Origin: Petrimonas sp. IBARAKI
GTDB lineage: Bacteria; Bacteroidota; Bacteroidia; Bacteroidales; Dysgonomonadaceae
Length of the DNA stretch: 64,000 bases
NCBI GenBank assembly: GCA_002356435.2
Contig: AP018040.2
Location: forward strand, 496,001-560,000
Direction: 5' to 3'
Positions 46,001 through 53,747 of this stretch are shown one piece after another. Made by a program: the position numbers and the translations under genes. The notes below the pieces were generated by a model, which ran no database searches, was not told the origin of the DNA, and was given only the letters and a program-made list of their open reading frames with translations. Position 1 is the first letter of the stretch, and each line of letters opens with the position of its first letter.

Positions 46001-46140
46001 AGGTGCGGATACATATTATTGGGCAAAACCTGCTGACTTTTTCGAAATTCAAATTATGGGATCCGGAGATGGGAAGCTCCAACGGCATGAAATATCCGTT
46101 GGGGAAAACAATTACATTCGGGTTAACAGTCAATATTTAA
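43015..46140 (+). CDS. SusC/RagA-family TonB-dependent outer membrane receptor
   Basis: This 1041-residue importer has a signal peptide (SSIFAQ), a carboxypeptidase-like N-terminal domain (VEVTGTIVDAEGVPLIGATV), a plug (LDEVTITGMG, with AATAIYGSRGANGVILI-type residues near 215) and a 22-strand barrel ending GLTVNI. It should import the substrate caught by SusD, powered by TonB and ExbBD. The ligand, probably an oligosaccharide or glycan-derived compound, cannot be inferred. There is no ECF or anti-sigma extension. Confidence 0.96.
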   Translation: MKKMKKFILSTICTMICASSIFAQRKSVEVTGTIVDAEGVPLIGATVIVKEKPGLGVASDIDGNYKIKIEPFQYLVFSYIGYETQEHLVKDKDTILDITMQESKATALDEVTITGMGPQKKVTVTGAITTVEVGTLRTPVSSLTNALAGNVAGVMAMQRSGQPGSNTSEFWIRGISTFGGSSSALILVDGFERSMDELNIEDIESFSVLKDASATAIYGSRGANGVILINTKRGGEGKVEVNAKSEYTWTTRTRTPKFVDGLTYASMANEARTTRNQKAVYTDQELMMIGEQLDPDIYPNVDWMDLLLKDGAPMYRSSVSVKGGGAKARYYLSGSFLDEGGMYHVDRTMKEYDTNANYQRYNYRLNMDMNLTTSTLIQVGIGGALEKSNRSGAISTDDIWYSVFGYNPITMPVMYSNGYVPIMQGEDAESWERKYNPWIAATQTGYSEIWQNTINSNVTLEQKLDFITEGLKFSGRFGYDTYNYNYIQRRKNPEMWRAERQRDSDGEIVFNRLVPERLMSQGSSASGDRKEFVEAEMSYGRNFNDHNVGGVLKYTHDNYVNTSGIGGNIMEGIARRHQGLAGNLSYGYKNRYLFNFNFGYNGSENFAKGHQFGFFPAYSAAWNIAEEPFVKDRMDWLGMLKIRYSYGEVGTDNSSSRFPYLADFGNYSRNTPAGDQDVYYNWGDLNSAFGYPGLTYTRVSSNNVTWEIAKKHDLGVDLYLWGDKFGLTVDYFDEKRDGIYMVRSYLSDMVGIQGSNPSANVGSVKTNGFDGNFKLDQKVADVALQIRGNFTYSKNEITEADEMVNRYPYLRRTGYRVDQAKGLIALGLFKDYEDIRNSPRQDFSDRRDVMPGDIKYKDINGDGIINNDDIVPIGSTTRPNLIYGLGLSATWRGFDFNLHFQGAGKSHFFINGFTVYPFVNGEWGNILEEMANSNRWILGVNEDPNAEYPRLSYGGNANNYRASTYWLRDGSYLRLKTLEMGYTLPKALTTRMFMDKVRIHIIGQNLLTFSKFKLWDPEMGSSNGMKYPLGKTITFGLTVNI

Positions 46141-46152
46141 ATAGAAAAAAAG

Positions 46153-48177
46153 ATGAGAAAAAATATACTATTCAGCGTAATAATCTGCATCGGGACCTTT
46201 GTATTGTCCTGCTCCGATTACCTCGATGTGGAGCGTTATTTTAACGACCGGCAGGACCTGGAACGCATCTTCAACAGCAGGGACTATACCGAGCAATGGC
46301 TGGCCAACGCCTACTACCAGCTTCTTTCCTATAACCTGGAGATCGGACACGTACGCTTTACCCTGACCAACTACTCCGATGATATGATCTTCACGGAAGG
46401 CGGTGCCGGTATCTCATACTCCAACTATAAATTCGGGCAGTACGGCCCCCAATACGGAGGAAATGTCAATGCCCTGATTGCCCGTCCCTGGGATCAGTCG
46501 TACGAAGGTATCCGCCAGGCCTCCATCTTCCTGCAACATGTCCACCCGGGTGCAGAGATCAGCGCAGAGATGTGCGACGATCTGAAGGGGCAGGCCTACT
46601 TTATCCGCGGTTACCTCTACTGGCTGTTGTTGAGGAAATACGGGCCGGTGCCCATTCTACCCGACGAGGGACTCGACTATGAAGCGCCCTACAGCGATCT
46701 GGCTTATCCCAGGAGCACGTACGACGAATGCGCCGAGTATATTGCTGAACAGATGCTACTGGCGGCACAGTTTCTGGAAAGTGACCGCAGTTCTCGCAAT
46801 GCATCACGCCCCACTAAAGGGGCAGCACTGGCCGTTCGTGCCAAAGCCTATCTCTACGCTGCCAGTCCGTTGATGAATGGTAATCCCGATATGTCCTCTT
46901 TCACCGATGATACAGGCAAAGAACTTATTTCCGGGGAGTACGACGAGGAGAAATGGGCAAAAGCCGCTGCAGCTGCCCTCGATGTGATCAGACTGGACAA
47001 ATATGAGATTTATGTGGCACCCAAACGCAGCAGCGGAGGACTTTGGGGAGCCTATCCCAAAACAATTGAACCGCCTTACCATCCGGTATATTCGGAGCGC
47101 GGATGGAAGGATGGGGGATGGAAGGATATCGATCCGCTCGATTCTTACCGTGCCCTGTTCAACGGCGACCTCTACGTATCGGAAAACCCCGAACTTATCT
47201 TCTCGCGCGGGGATAATCAGTTACACGACGAATATGGCATTCAGTCCATGTCTCGCCACCAGATGCCTGTCAGCAAGGCAGGCGGATGGAACTGCCACGG
47301 CATCACGGGTAAACAGTGCGATGCCTATGCAATGAACGACGGAAAACCGTTCGACCGTGCTACCAGCTTGAAAGGCTTCACGCAGGCCGACGGCGAATAC
47401 CCCTATTTAAGGAAAGATGTCTGGCTCGAATATGCCAACCGGGAGCCCCGCTTTTACGCTTCGGTAGCCTTCAACGGTGCGCATTGGGCCTGTACCAGCG
47501 CCAAGGATGCCAATAACCGGGATTTCCAGACGTTTTACTATTACGGGGAAGACGACGGCCGGAAGATTGTGAGTACAGACGACCGGTGGATACCCACTGG
47601 CATAGGCATGATGAAGTATGTAAACCCCAAGGAAAGTTACAAGGACGGAACGGTATATCCGAAGGTGGATCCGGCCATCCGTTATGCCGATATCCTGCTT
47701 ATGTATGCCGAAGCACTCAATGAATTAACGTCTACTTATCAGGTAGCATCCTGGGACGGTAGCGAGACATATACCGTGTCCCGTGATATTGCAGCTATGA
47801 AGGCGGCTGTTCTCCCTGTCCGACTACGGGCTGGTCTACCCAACTTCGATGAGATTGGAACGGGCGATCCGTATCAAAATCCCGATGAATTAAGAAATGC
47901 CATCAAACGTGAACGGCAGGTTGAGTTTCTGGGAGAAAACCAGCGCTATTACGACCTTCGTCGCTGGAAAGACGCACCCGAGGAAGAAAGTCAGATGATC
48001 TACGGCTGCAACACCACCGTTCCGAGAGAATACCGCGACTTCTTCCATGAACAGGTTGTTGTGCCCAGTGTGCAAACCTCATGGTCCACGAAGAAATATT
48101 TCTGGCCCGTTCCTTACGATGAACTGAAACGGAATGCCCGCCTTACACAAGCTCCGGGATGGCCATCTTTTGATTAA
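46153..48177 (+). CDS. SusD/RagB-family surface binding lipoprotein
   Basis: This 674-residue lipoprotein (LSCSDYLDVE) has the SusD fold: four TPR-like helical pairs with GQAYFIRGYLYWLLLRKYG and a long C-terminal region with RERQVEFLGENQRYYDLRRWK. It forms the lid of the SusC barrel. It lies 12 bases after susC. It is longer than most SusD proteins, mainly in loops after the helical core. Confidence 0.95.
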   Translation: MRKNILFSVIICIGTFVLSCSDYLDVERYFNDRQDLERIFNSRDYTEQWLANAYYQLLSYNLEIGHVRFTLTNYSDDMIFTEGGAGISYSNYKFGQYGPQYGGNVNALIARPWDQSYEGIRQASIFLQHVHPGAEISAEMCDDLKGQAYFIRGYLYWLLLRKYGPVPILPDEGLDYEAPYSDLAYPRSTYDECAEYIAEQMLLAAQFLESDRSSRNASRPTKGAALAVRAKAYLYAASPLMNGNPDMSSFTDDTGKELISGEYDEEKWAKAAAAALDVIRLDKYEIYVAPKRSSGGLWGAYPKTIEPPYHPVYSERGWKDGGWKDIDPLDSYRALFNGDLYVSENPELIFSRGDNQLHDEYGIQSMSRHQMPVSKAGGWNCHGITGKQCDAYAMNDGKPFDRATSLKGFTQADGEYPYLRKDVWLEYANREPRFYASVAFNGAHWACTSAKDANNRDFQTFYYYGEDDGRKIVSTDDRWIPTGIGMMKYVNPKESYKDGTVYPKVDPAIRYADILLMYAEALNELTSTYQVASWDGSETYTVSRDIAAMKAAVLPVRLRAGLPNFDEIGTGDPYQNPDELRNAIKRERQVEFLGENQRYYDLRRWKDAPEEESQMIYGCNTTVPREYRDFFHEQVVVPSVQTSWSTKKYFWPVPYDELKRNARLTQAPGWPSFD

Positions 48178-48201
48178 TTCAATATAAACAGTAAATAAAT
48201 A

Positions 48202-49227
48202 ATGAGACACATATCTATTTATAAGATCTTGTTGCTGGGAGCTCTCTTTGTGGTGAGCGGCTGCAATAACGAGTGGGAAGAAGAGTTGTACACCCGGATG
48301 GTATCCCTGAAAGCGCCAATCAACAGGGATGACGTATCTGTCATTTATCTAAGGTATCAGCCCGATAACCTGCAAGTCACCTATAAGCTGCCGGTGATCG
48401 TGAGCGGCTCAAAAAACAACGATCGCGATTATTCCGTCCATATCGACGTGGATAACGATACGTTGAACCTGTTGAACTTCGGTAGGTATGCTGCCCGGAG
48501 CGATCTGTATTACAAGCAACTGCCGGAAGAGTTCTTTGAATTGCCTTCGAAAACCTGCCGGATTCCCTCCGGTGTTGATGTGGCGTTCTTTCCCATACAC
48601 TTCAACTTTTCGGGGCTCGACCTGGTGGAGAAATGGGTCTTGCCCCTGACTATCCTGCCCGATCCGTCCTATACGCTTAACACCTATAAAGGCCGGCAGA
48701 AAGCGTTACTCTGGATCATGCCCTTTAACGATTACTCGGGAATCTACAATGCCGCCAGCATGTACGTTTACTTTGGGGACAACACCACCAAGTACATGAC
48801 GGCTAGCACTCGGGAAGCCCGGGTTGTGGATGAAAACACCGTATTTTTTTATGCCGGCATCACGGAGGAGCTGGCGGAGAACAGGGGCGATTTTAAGGTG
48901 AAGTGCGAATTTCTGGAACCGGATGAGGTGACGGAAGTTGAAGCCACGGGCCTCTATCTGAAGAAAGGGAGGTTGGTATTGACAGCCGAGAATCCCGCGC
49001 TGGAATTTGAAGTGATTGGCGAGCCGACATATGAAATAAAGGAAGAGCTGGATATCGACCGTCCGCACATTATCAAGCGTTTCTTCACGTTAACGATGGA
49101 GTACCGCTACAAAGATCCCGTTTCCAGTGAAAACATGGTCTTCCCCTACAGATGTAAAGGCACCATGCTGATGCAGCGCAACGTTAGCACACTGGTTCCG
49201 GACGAAGACCAGGCAATATTTTGGTAG
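48202..49227 (+). CDS. DUF1735/DUF4973-like surface lipoprotein
   Basis: This 341-residue lipoprotein (LFVVSGCNNEWEEE) has an N-terminal beta-sandwich resembling DUF1735 (about 25-165), and a C-terminal lipocalin-like domain ending MQRNVSTLVPDEDQAIFW. Such proteins are SusE-like partners of SusCD. It is the last gene of the locus, 24 bases after susD. No carbohydrate-active enzyme or sulfatase gene follows. Confidence 0.8.
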   Translation: MRHISIYKILLLGALFVVSGCNNEWEEELYTRMVSLKAPINRDDVSVIYLRYQPDNLQVTYKLPVIVSGSKNNDRDYSVHIDVDNDTLNLLNFGRYAARSDLYYKQLPEEFFELPSKTCRIPSGVDVAFFPIHFNFSGLDLVEKWVLPLTILPDPSYTLNTYKGRQKALLWIMPFNDYSGIYNAASMYVYFGDNTTKYMTASTREARVVDENTVFFYAGITEELAENRGDFKVKCEFLEPDEVTEVEATGLYLKKGRLVLTAENPALEFEVIGEPTYEIKEELDIDRPHIIKRFFTLTMEYRYKDPVSSENMVFPYRCKGTMLMQRNVSTLVPDEDQAIFW

Positions 49228-49298
49228 GTAAAAAGTTGTGAAGCAAGTAAAAATTTCTTTCAACATTTTGGGGTAGAGAGAGCAGAGTTTTTATTTCT

Positions 49299-49347
49299 CA
49301 TGATAGCATTGTCTATTCCGTAAAAGCATGGTTTTTAACAAAACAGG
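49299..49347. repeat. Shared leader sequence, copy 2 of 2
   Basis: These 49 bases match 39721-39770 at about 41 positions, in the same orientation. They include a start codon of a 13-codon minus-strand remnant (MRNKNSALSTPKC, then stop). The two copies flank 9.6 kb of accessory genes as direct repeats. Confidence 0.65.
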
Positions 49348-49459
49348 GTTTGACAAAAGAGATAATATTGCACGGGCTGACTCTATGCAATGTTAAAATG
49401 ACATTTAAAATTGCTGTATAGGAATCTTTTGGTTATTTTTGAGTTTCATAAAAAGATGT

Positions 49460-49467
49460 TACCTTTG
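49460..49467 (+). promoter_or_regulatory. Promoter of the HEPN / unknown / SecB-like operon
   Basis: TACCTTTG with a TTTTTG at 49436-49441 (18-base spacer) is a strong Bacteroidetes promoter. The expected start, about 7 bases downstream, leaves only about five bases before the ATG at 49479, so the mRNA is nearly leaderless. Confidence 0.75.
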
Positions 49468-49478
49468 CAGTCCATAAA

Positions 49479-49901
49479 ATGAGCGAGTTAGTAAATAAGT
49501 CTGAGATTAACTATTACTCAGCAGCACTGCTTCACGATAAGGCACATTATCCATCCGTAGCACATTGTTCGTACTACAGCTGCTATCAGTTGTTCAGACA
49601 TATCTGGTTCTATAATATGGGTAAAACTGAATCAGATTTAAAATTTATAATTGATAACTCGAAGGACAAAAAAGCTGAGAAAAAGGGATCGCATGATGTC
49701 CTCATAAATGAGATTCAAAAGTTTATTAAAGAGAACAATTCGAACGATTTCCGTGTTATTAATTCAAATATGATTCAACTTAAAAAGTTGAGAAGTTCGG
49801 CTGATTATGAGGATAAAGCATTTCTATACAACGATAGTCTGAACTCAATACACTTGTCGGACAATTTGAGACCTGTGCTAAAAAAATATTTACATAAATG
49901 A
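49479..49901 (+). CDS. HEPN-domain protein (UPF0332-like), candidate toxin
   Basis: This 140-residue, all-helical protein has the HEPN pattern: AALLHDKAHYPSVAHCSYYSCYQLFR (21-40) followed by GSHDVLINEI (70-79) and LRSSADYED (104-112). Arg 105 and Tyr 110 match the R-xxx-AxY core of UPF0332-type HEPN domains, which occur in HEPN/MNT toxin-antitoxin pairs. His 72 is a further conserved position. Many HEPN proteins are RNases, but this one has no obvious RX4-6H, so activity is unproven. The stop overlaps the next ATG by four bases. Base composition is AT-richer than neighbours, which suggests transfer. Confidence 0.7.
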   Translation: MSELVNKSEINYYSAALLHDKAHYPSVAHCSYYSCYQLFRHIWFYNMGKTESDLKFIIDNSKDKKAEKKGSHDVLINEIQKFIKENNSNDFRVINSNMIQLKKLRSSADYEDKAFLYNDSLNSIHLSDNLRPVLKKYLHK

Positions 49902-50368
49902 CTTCAAACGAATTTATAATTTCAAAGTTACAATCTTTTATTAACGATTTCCCCGAAACCCGTGTTCGGTACGAGCATGATAAACTTTCAGACACACATT
50001 TTGTGGAAGTCGTGCCTAATGAGGTATATCATTTGAACGAAAGATACATAGCGTGGGAAAGTAAAATGTTTGATGAGTTTGTAGATCAATTTCCGCACGA
50101 AAATATTGGTTTTATATCGGATGATGCCCTTGTTGGATTAGGTAATGTTGATTTTGAACTAAAAGGCACTTACTTTGATATCCCCTATTTCTCGTTCAAA
50201 GAAATCAATATAATAGAGACAGAATATTTAGAAATTTCGAGTTTTATAAATTCAATGAATTATCATACCATTACTGTTTCTCTTGACAACAATAACCGTT
50301 TAAGTAAAAATAAGACAAACAGGATTTCCAACTTTGGGCAATTTGAAATTTTACCAAAAGCATCTTAA
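49898..50368 (+). CDS. Unknown protein, candidate antitoxin or effector of the HEPN operon
   Basis: This 156-residue acidic protein overlaps the HEPN gene by four bases (ATGA) and precedes the SecB-like gene by three. No signal peptide or membrane segment is present. I see FVEVVPNEVYHLNERYIAWE and a segment IGFISDDALVGLGN, with no known motif. By position it could be an antitoxin that needs the chaperone, or a second toxin subunit. The mixed alpha/beta composition argues for a folded domain. The family is not recognised. Confidence 0.65.
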   Translation: MTSNEFIISKLQSFINDFPETRVRYEHDKLSDTHFVEVVPNEVYHLNERYIAWESKMFDEFVDQFPHENIGFISDDALVGLGNVDFELKGTYFDIPYFSFKEINIIETEYLEISSFINSMNYHTITVSLDNNNRLSKNKTNRISNFGQFEILPKAS

Positions 50369-50371
50369 GTA

Positions 50372-50788
50372 ATGGAAAAAGAAAATAATGATATGGAATC
50401 CGGTTTTAGGATACATAACATTCTCTTACTGGAGAGTGACTTTAAAAGAGTCCCCAATGTGGTATTTGATGACCCTGCAATAAAACAAGATCTTCAAATT
50501 GGGGGTGAAGTAAAAATAAATCCGGAAAAAAACATTGTATCTGTCATACAGACACTTCATTTTTCACAAATTTTCAACGAGGAAGTTCAGATAACGGCAA
50601 CCATTAAAATGGTGGGAACATTTGAAAAAACCGGAGAATCGGTTATTGATCTTGAAAAGTTTGGACACGTGAATGGAGCTGCCATTATATACCCATATAT
50701 TAGGGAGCATTTGACGAGTCTGTCGGTAAAATCGGGAGTTGGAATTATCCTGTTACCGCCGGCGAACTTTACCACTTACAATAAATAG
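50372..50788 (+). CDS. SecB-like chaperone
   Basis: This 138-residue protein has the SecB fold pattern: beta strands with alternating residues (VVSVIQTLHFSQIF, then VQITATIKMVGTFEK), followed by the C-terminal signature INGAAIIYPYIREHL-like (GAAIIYPYIREHLTSL) and VGIILLPPANFTT. Solitary SecB-like proteins of this kind act as antitoxin chaperones in TAC modules. General SecB is uncommon in Bacteroidetes, which favours a dedicated role. Its 3' end overlaps the convergent helical-repeat gene by 36 bases. Confidence 0.85.
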   Translation: MEKENNDMESGFRIHNILLLESDFKRVPNVVFDDPAIKQDLQIGGEVKINPEKNIVSVIQTLHFSQIFNEEVQITATIKMVGTFEKTGESVIDLEKFGHVNGAAIIYPYIREHLTSLSVKSGVGIILLPPANFTTYNK

Positions 50789-52201
50789 CTTTAACTCCTC
50801 CATCATTGCCGGGCGATTACGGTAGTAAGTGTGGAAGACCTCGGCAAGTTCTTTCACCAGTGCTTCTCCGCCCGGATAGTTTTGCAGCCGTTGCATGGTT
50901 CTGGCAATCAGGCGGTAATGCTCTCTTCCGGTGTGTCCATAGGCGTAATTGATCAGCCGTAGGCGGTACATGTCCAGTAGCCTCTCCGGACGGTGCTTCA
51001 CCAGGTATTTCTCATAAGGTTCGGCAGAATCGTAAGATGAGGACAGCCGGGTGTGTTCCCACACCCAATCCATCAATTTTTCCCACTGCCTTTCCTCGAT
51101 AAATATCTCCGCATTCACACTCCGCCCCGGATAATTTTTACTGTTGCTCAACAGCCGGTCGAGGAAATCGGGCCATTCATTTTCGGGAACCGTTTTCTTA
51201 AGAAGATGATACTGCACCATTGGTTCACGGCCTGTATAGAACAGCTCGGTCGCCATCTCGCGTACATTCTCCGTGTCGTTCATCAGTTGATACACCTCCA
51301 GTTTGCTCTCTTTCAGGTTTATCACATCACCTCTCCGGTGCTCCTGTTCAGCAAGCGCCATGTTCTTATCCAGCATTTTGAGAATACCCGTCCAGTCATT
51401 CTTTTCCGCGAGCCATTCAAACCTCATTCTCATGATATCCGGCAGAAACGAGTATTTATCTACTATTTGACGGTACTCTTTAGTTCTCCCCTCTTTCTCC
51501 AGGATACGGAGCATGGTTTTCACCATTTCGGTACATCGATAGGGATTATTCTCCTCTTTGATAGCGTTGGAAAGCAGATTTAGTGCCGTATCGGCATCCG
51601 ATGTTTTGAGAGAGGCGGAAAGGAGCAGAAAGTCGATATCGGCCAGTCCGTATGCTTCAAAAGTATCTATTTCCCGAAGCTCCTTTAATCTGGGAACGAT
51701 GGTTTCGAGCAATGCATCTGGAATATCACCTTTAATAATCTCCTCTACGACCGATTCGGCCTCGTTGCAGGTATAAACCAGTTCGCCGTCATGATCATAA
51801 ATATTGTCCACGGAGAGTGCTATCTGCTCCATCACCGTCAGGGTGATACCGAGTGCCTCTTTGTATTGCCTTTTTCCGGCATAGCGTTCCGCTTTCCAAA
51901 TCATCCTGTCCAGCTCATCTACAATAGAGGTTAGCCCGTCATCAGCTCCCTTGCGAAACCCCCTGTCATCTTGTCCGGCTTTCAATAACTGCGTCACCCT
52001 TTTTTTGTAGTCCGGATATCCTGTGCTCCCCACGTCCGGCAGTAGAAAGTTCTGCAGCGCATCGTGAATGTCCGGTTGTTCTTTAGCGTAACCGATGATA
52101 AATTGTTGGAGTTCCTCCCGGGAACACATCCACAAAAGATCGGTCAGTTTCTCCTCAAACTTTTTTGCTACCTGTCGGATATCTCTCCGGTATATTGCCA
52201 T
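50753..52201 (-). CDS. Large alpha-helical repeat protein (SWIM-protein-like C-terminal half)
   Basis: From the ATG at 52201 (MAIYRRDIRQVAKKF) this has 482 residues. It is almost entirely helical, in the manner of TPR or alpha-solenoid proteins: YKEALGITLTVMEQIALSVDN and LERLLSNSKNYPGR-type segments. The C-terminal RNRPAMMEELK resembles the C-terminal half of SWIM zinc-finger proteins, but the SWIM CxCx-nCxH finger is absent. A longer start at 52234 is possible. The function is unknown. It overlaps the SecB-like gene by 36 bases tail to tail. Confidence 0.6.
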   Translation of the reverse strand: MAIYRRDIRQVAKKFEEKLTDLLWMCSREELQQFIIGYAKEQPDIHDALQNFLLPDVGSTGYPDYKKRVTQLLKAGQDDRGFRKGADDGLTSIVDELDRMIWKAERYAGKRQYKEALGITLTVMEQIALSVDNIYDHDGELVYTCNEAESVVEEIIKGDIPDALLETIVPRLKELREIDTFEAYGLADIDFLLLSASLKTSDADTALNLLSNAIKEENNPYRCTEMVKTMLRILEKEGRTKEYRQIVDKYSFLPDIMRMRFEWLAEKNDWTGILKMLDKNMALAEQEHRRGDVINLKESKLEVYQLMNDTENVREMATELFYTGREPMVQYHLLKKTVPENEWPDFLDRLLSNSKNYPGRSVNAEIFIEERQWEKLMDWVWEHTRLSSSYDSAEPYEKYLVKHRPERLLDMYRLRLINYAYGHTGREHYRLIARTMQRLQNYPGGEALVKELAEVFHTYYRNRPAMMEELKLFIVSGKVRRR

Positions 52202-52368
52202 TGTCCGTACTTGTTTTGATTCTACAGTTCTCATTAAAAGTTGTTCATATTGAACAGGACCACTTTTTCGGAAGTAATTATATTTGCCGGCGATAAATCC
52301 TCATTCTCTTTTGAGGCATTTTAGCTCTATATCAGCACTTTGTAATAATAGATAAAAGTGAGCTGACA

Positions 52369-53496
52369 TCAAGCATTAAGTGTTCTACACACGTCAGCTT
52401 CGTTCATGATACCCTCATAATAGGCGATTTGAACCGTTGAGATAAACAAGGGAGAGTTGATGGGTTTAGGTGCAGAACCTTTGCTTTTTACCCCCAACAT
52501 TTTGTCAATCTCTTTTTGTCTCGCCTTTTCCTCTTGCCTTAACCGATACTTTTCTTCCAGATCGCTCCTAACACGGTCGTAATTTGACTGAGAAATCTGG
52601 CCACTGAATAAGAGGCGGGTGTATATTGCCAGCTTGCTGAGGTGGGTCTCGCTTGATATCCGGGTTACGTTGTCGAAGTGATAGTCGTTCCGTTCATCCA
52701 ACCGCCCCAGTTCGGAAATCTCTTTCGCACGATCTCCGGCAAGGAAATAAAAGGCGAATTCGTTGCACCACCTTTCAACAGCCGATAGCTCTTTTCTGGA
52801 CAAATTTAGCACATCAATCTGTTCAACCTCTTCGATGTTTAACAGATAGTGTCCCAGCTCGTGAATCAGTGTGAAAATCTCTCTGCTGAATGCGTTCTGT
52901 TGTCTTTTCAGCACGATCACGTTGGGACGAAGATAGAAACCATCGATATTGGCGTTTTCTTTCTTGTTCCATGTTTCGATGAACTCAAATACCAGGATAT
53001 TGTATTCTGCAAATCGATTGATCAATGCTTTCAGAAAATCTCTTTTATTACGTTCAAAATCAGGATACAAGTGTTTCGAAAGTGCAAGGGCTACATCATT
53101 CGGATTATCATTTGTCGAGAAGATGGGCAATAATCGGTCCCGCTTTATATCGGCAAGATTGGAAATCGCTTCCAGCGATAATTTCAGTTCCTCGAACCGA
53201 TTGACAATTTTCAGTGACTCCAGATTAAGGTCGGAAATAAAATTTTCTTTTCTGAAAAAGATGCTTGCATCCTCAGTTTTTACAGGAGGTTTCTCATCGA
53301 GGTAATAATGAAGTCCCTTATTGAAGATTTTGTCTATTCTTTTCAGGTGATTGATCTCGATCTCCTCTCCGAACAGGTCATCAGCAGTAATAAGCTTTTT
53401 CAGCCCCATGTTTATATGAAGCAACAATTCGTCCACTGTCATCTTGTACAACGACATCATGAATTCAATTCTCGCTATGTTATGCTTCACTTTCAT
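52369..53496 (-). CDS. ImmA/IrrE-type metallopeptidase with degenerate HTH N-terminus
   Basis: This 375-residue protein has a zinc metallopeptidase motif HELGH (His 212, Glu 213, His 216) and a later helix with CNEFAFYFLAGD that supplies the third ligand. The N-terminal 60 residues look like a diverged XRE DNA-binding region. Such proteins cleave repressors or act as antitoxins of mobile elements. Two XRE genes lie just upstream on the same strand and could be its substrates. A full-length counterpart of the remnant at 39863-40424. Confidence 0.8.
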   Translation of the reverse strand: MKVKHNIARIEFMMSLYKMTVDELLLHINMGLKKLITADDLFGEEIEINHLKRIDKIFNKGLHYYLDEKPPVKTEDASIFFRKENFISDLNLESLKIVNRFEELKLSLEAISNLADIKRDRLLPIFSTNDNPNDVALALSKHLYPDFERNKRDFLKALINRFAEYNILVFEFIETWNKKENANIDGFYLRPNVIVLKRQQNAFSREIFTLIHELGHYLLNIEEVEQIDVLNLSRKELSAVERWCNEFAFYFLAGDRAKEISELGRLDERNDYHFDNVTRISSETHLSKLAIYTRLLFSGQISQSNYDRVRSDLEEKYRLRQEEKARQKEIDKMLGVKSKGSAPKPINSPLFISTVQIAYYEGIMNEADVCRTLNA

Positions 53497-53559
53497 GAAA
53501 TCAAAACCCCCTTTCGACTGATAAAATTACTCAATCTGTAGCAATTCTGCAAATATTGA

Positions 53560-53747
53560 CTATGTCGATTGCTTCGTGACGTATTCCAGCAACCGGTCTA
53601 TTTTCGTTCTCAGGTATAGGATTTCTTCTTTCAGCCAGGTGATTTCCCGGTCTTTGGCAGCGGTCAGTTCATCCGCTGCTTTTTTTGGAATATAATGGTT
53701 GGAGAAAACCTGCAGGATGTTGAGCAGTTCTATTCTTTCTCTTTTTT
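53560..53747 (-). other. Coiled-coil tail in the -1 frame after the XRE gene
   Basis: In the -1 frame relative to the upstream XRE gene, about 62 codons are open from the A7 run (53742-53748) to a TAG at 53560-53562. They encode KKAADELTAAKDREITWLK and YLRTKIDRLLEYV, a clear coiled-coil with coding bias. The A AAA AAA heptamer is a classic slippery site, so it may be expressed by programmed frameshifting or be the broken end of a longer gene. Confidence 0.5.

Noticed and set aside
44977-46026. 349-residue ORF opposite susC
   Set aside because: A shadow frame of susC caused by codon bias. It lacks a plausible start region and any domain.
49898-50368. Middle protein as a known MNT nucleotidyltransferase
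   Set aside because: The GSxxxGxxxxxSDxD motif of MNT proteins is absent, so the classic HEPN/MNT pair is not supported.
52201-52234. Upstream start of the helical-repeat gene
   Set aside because: The eleven extra residues are not typical of the protein start; kept only as an alternative.
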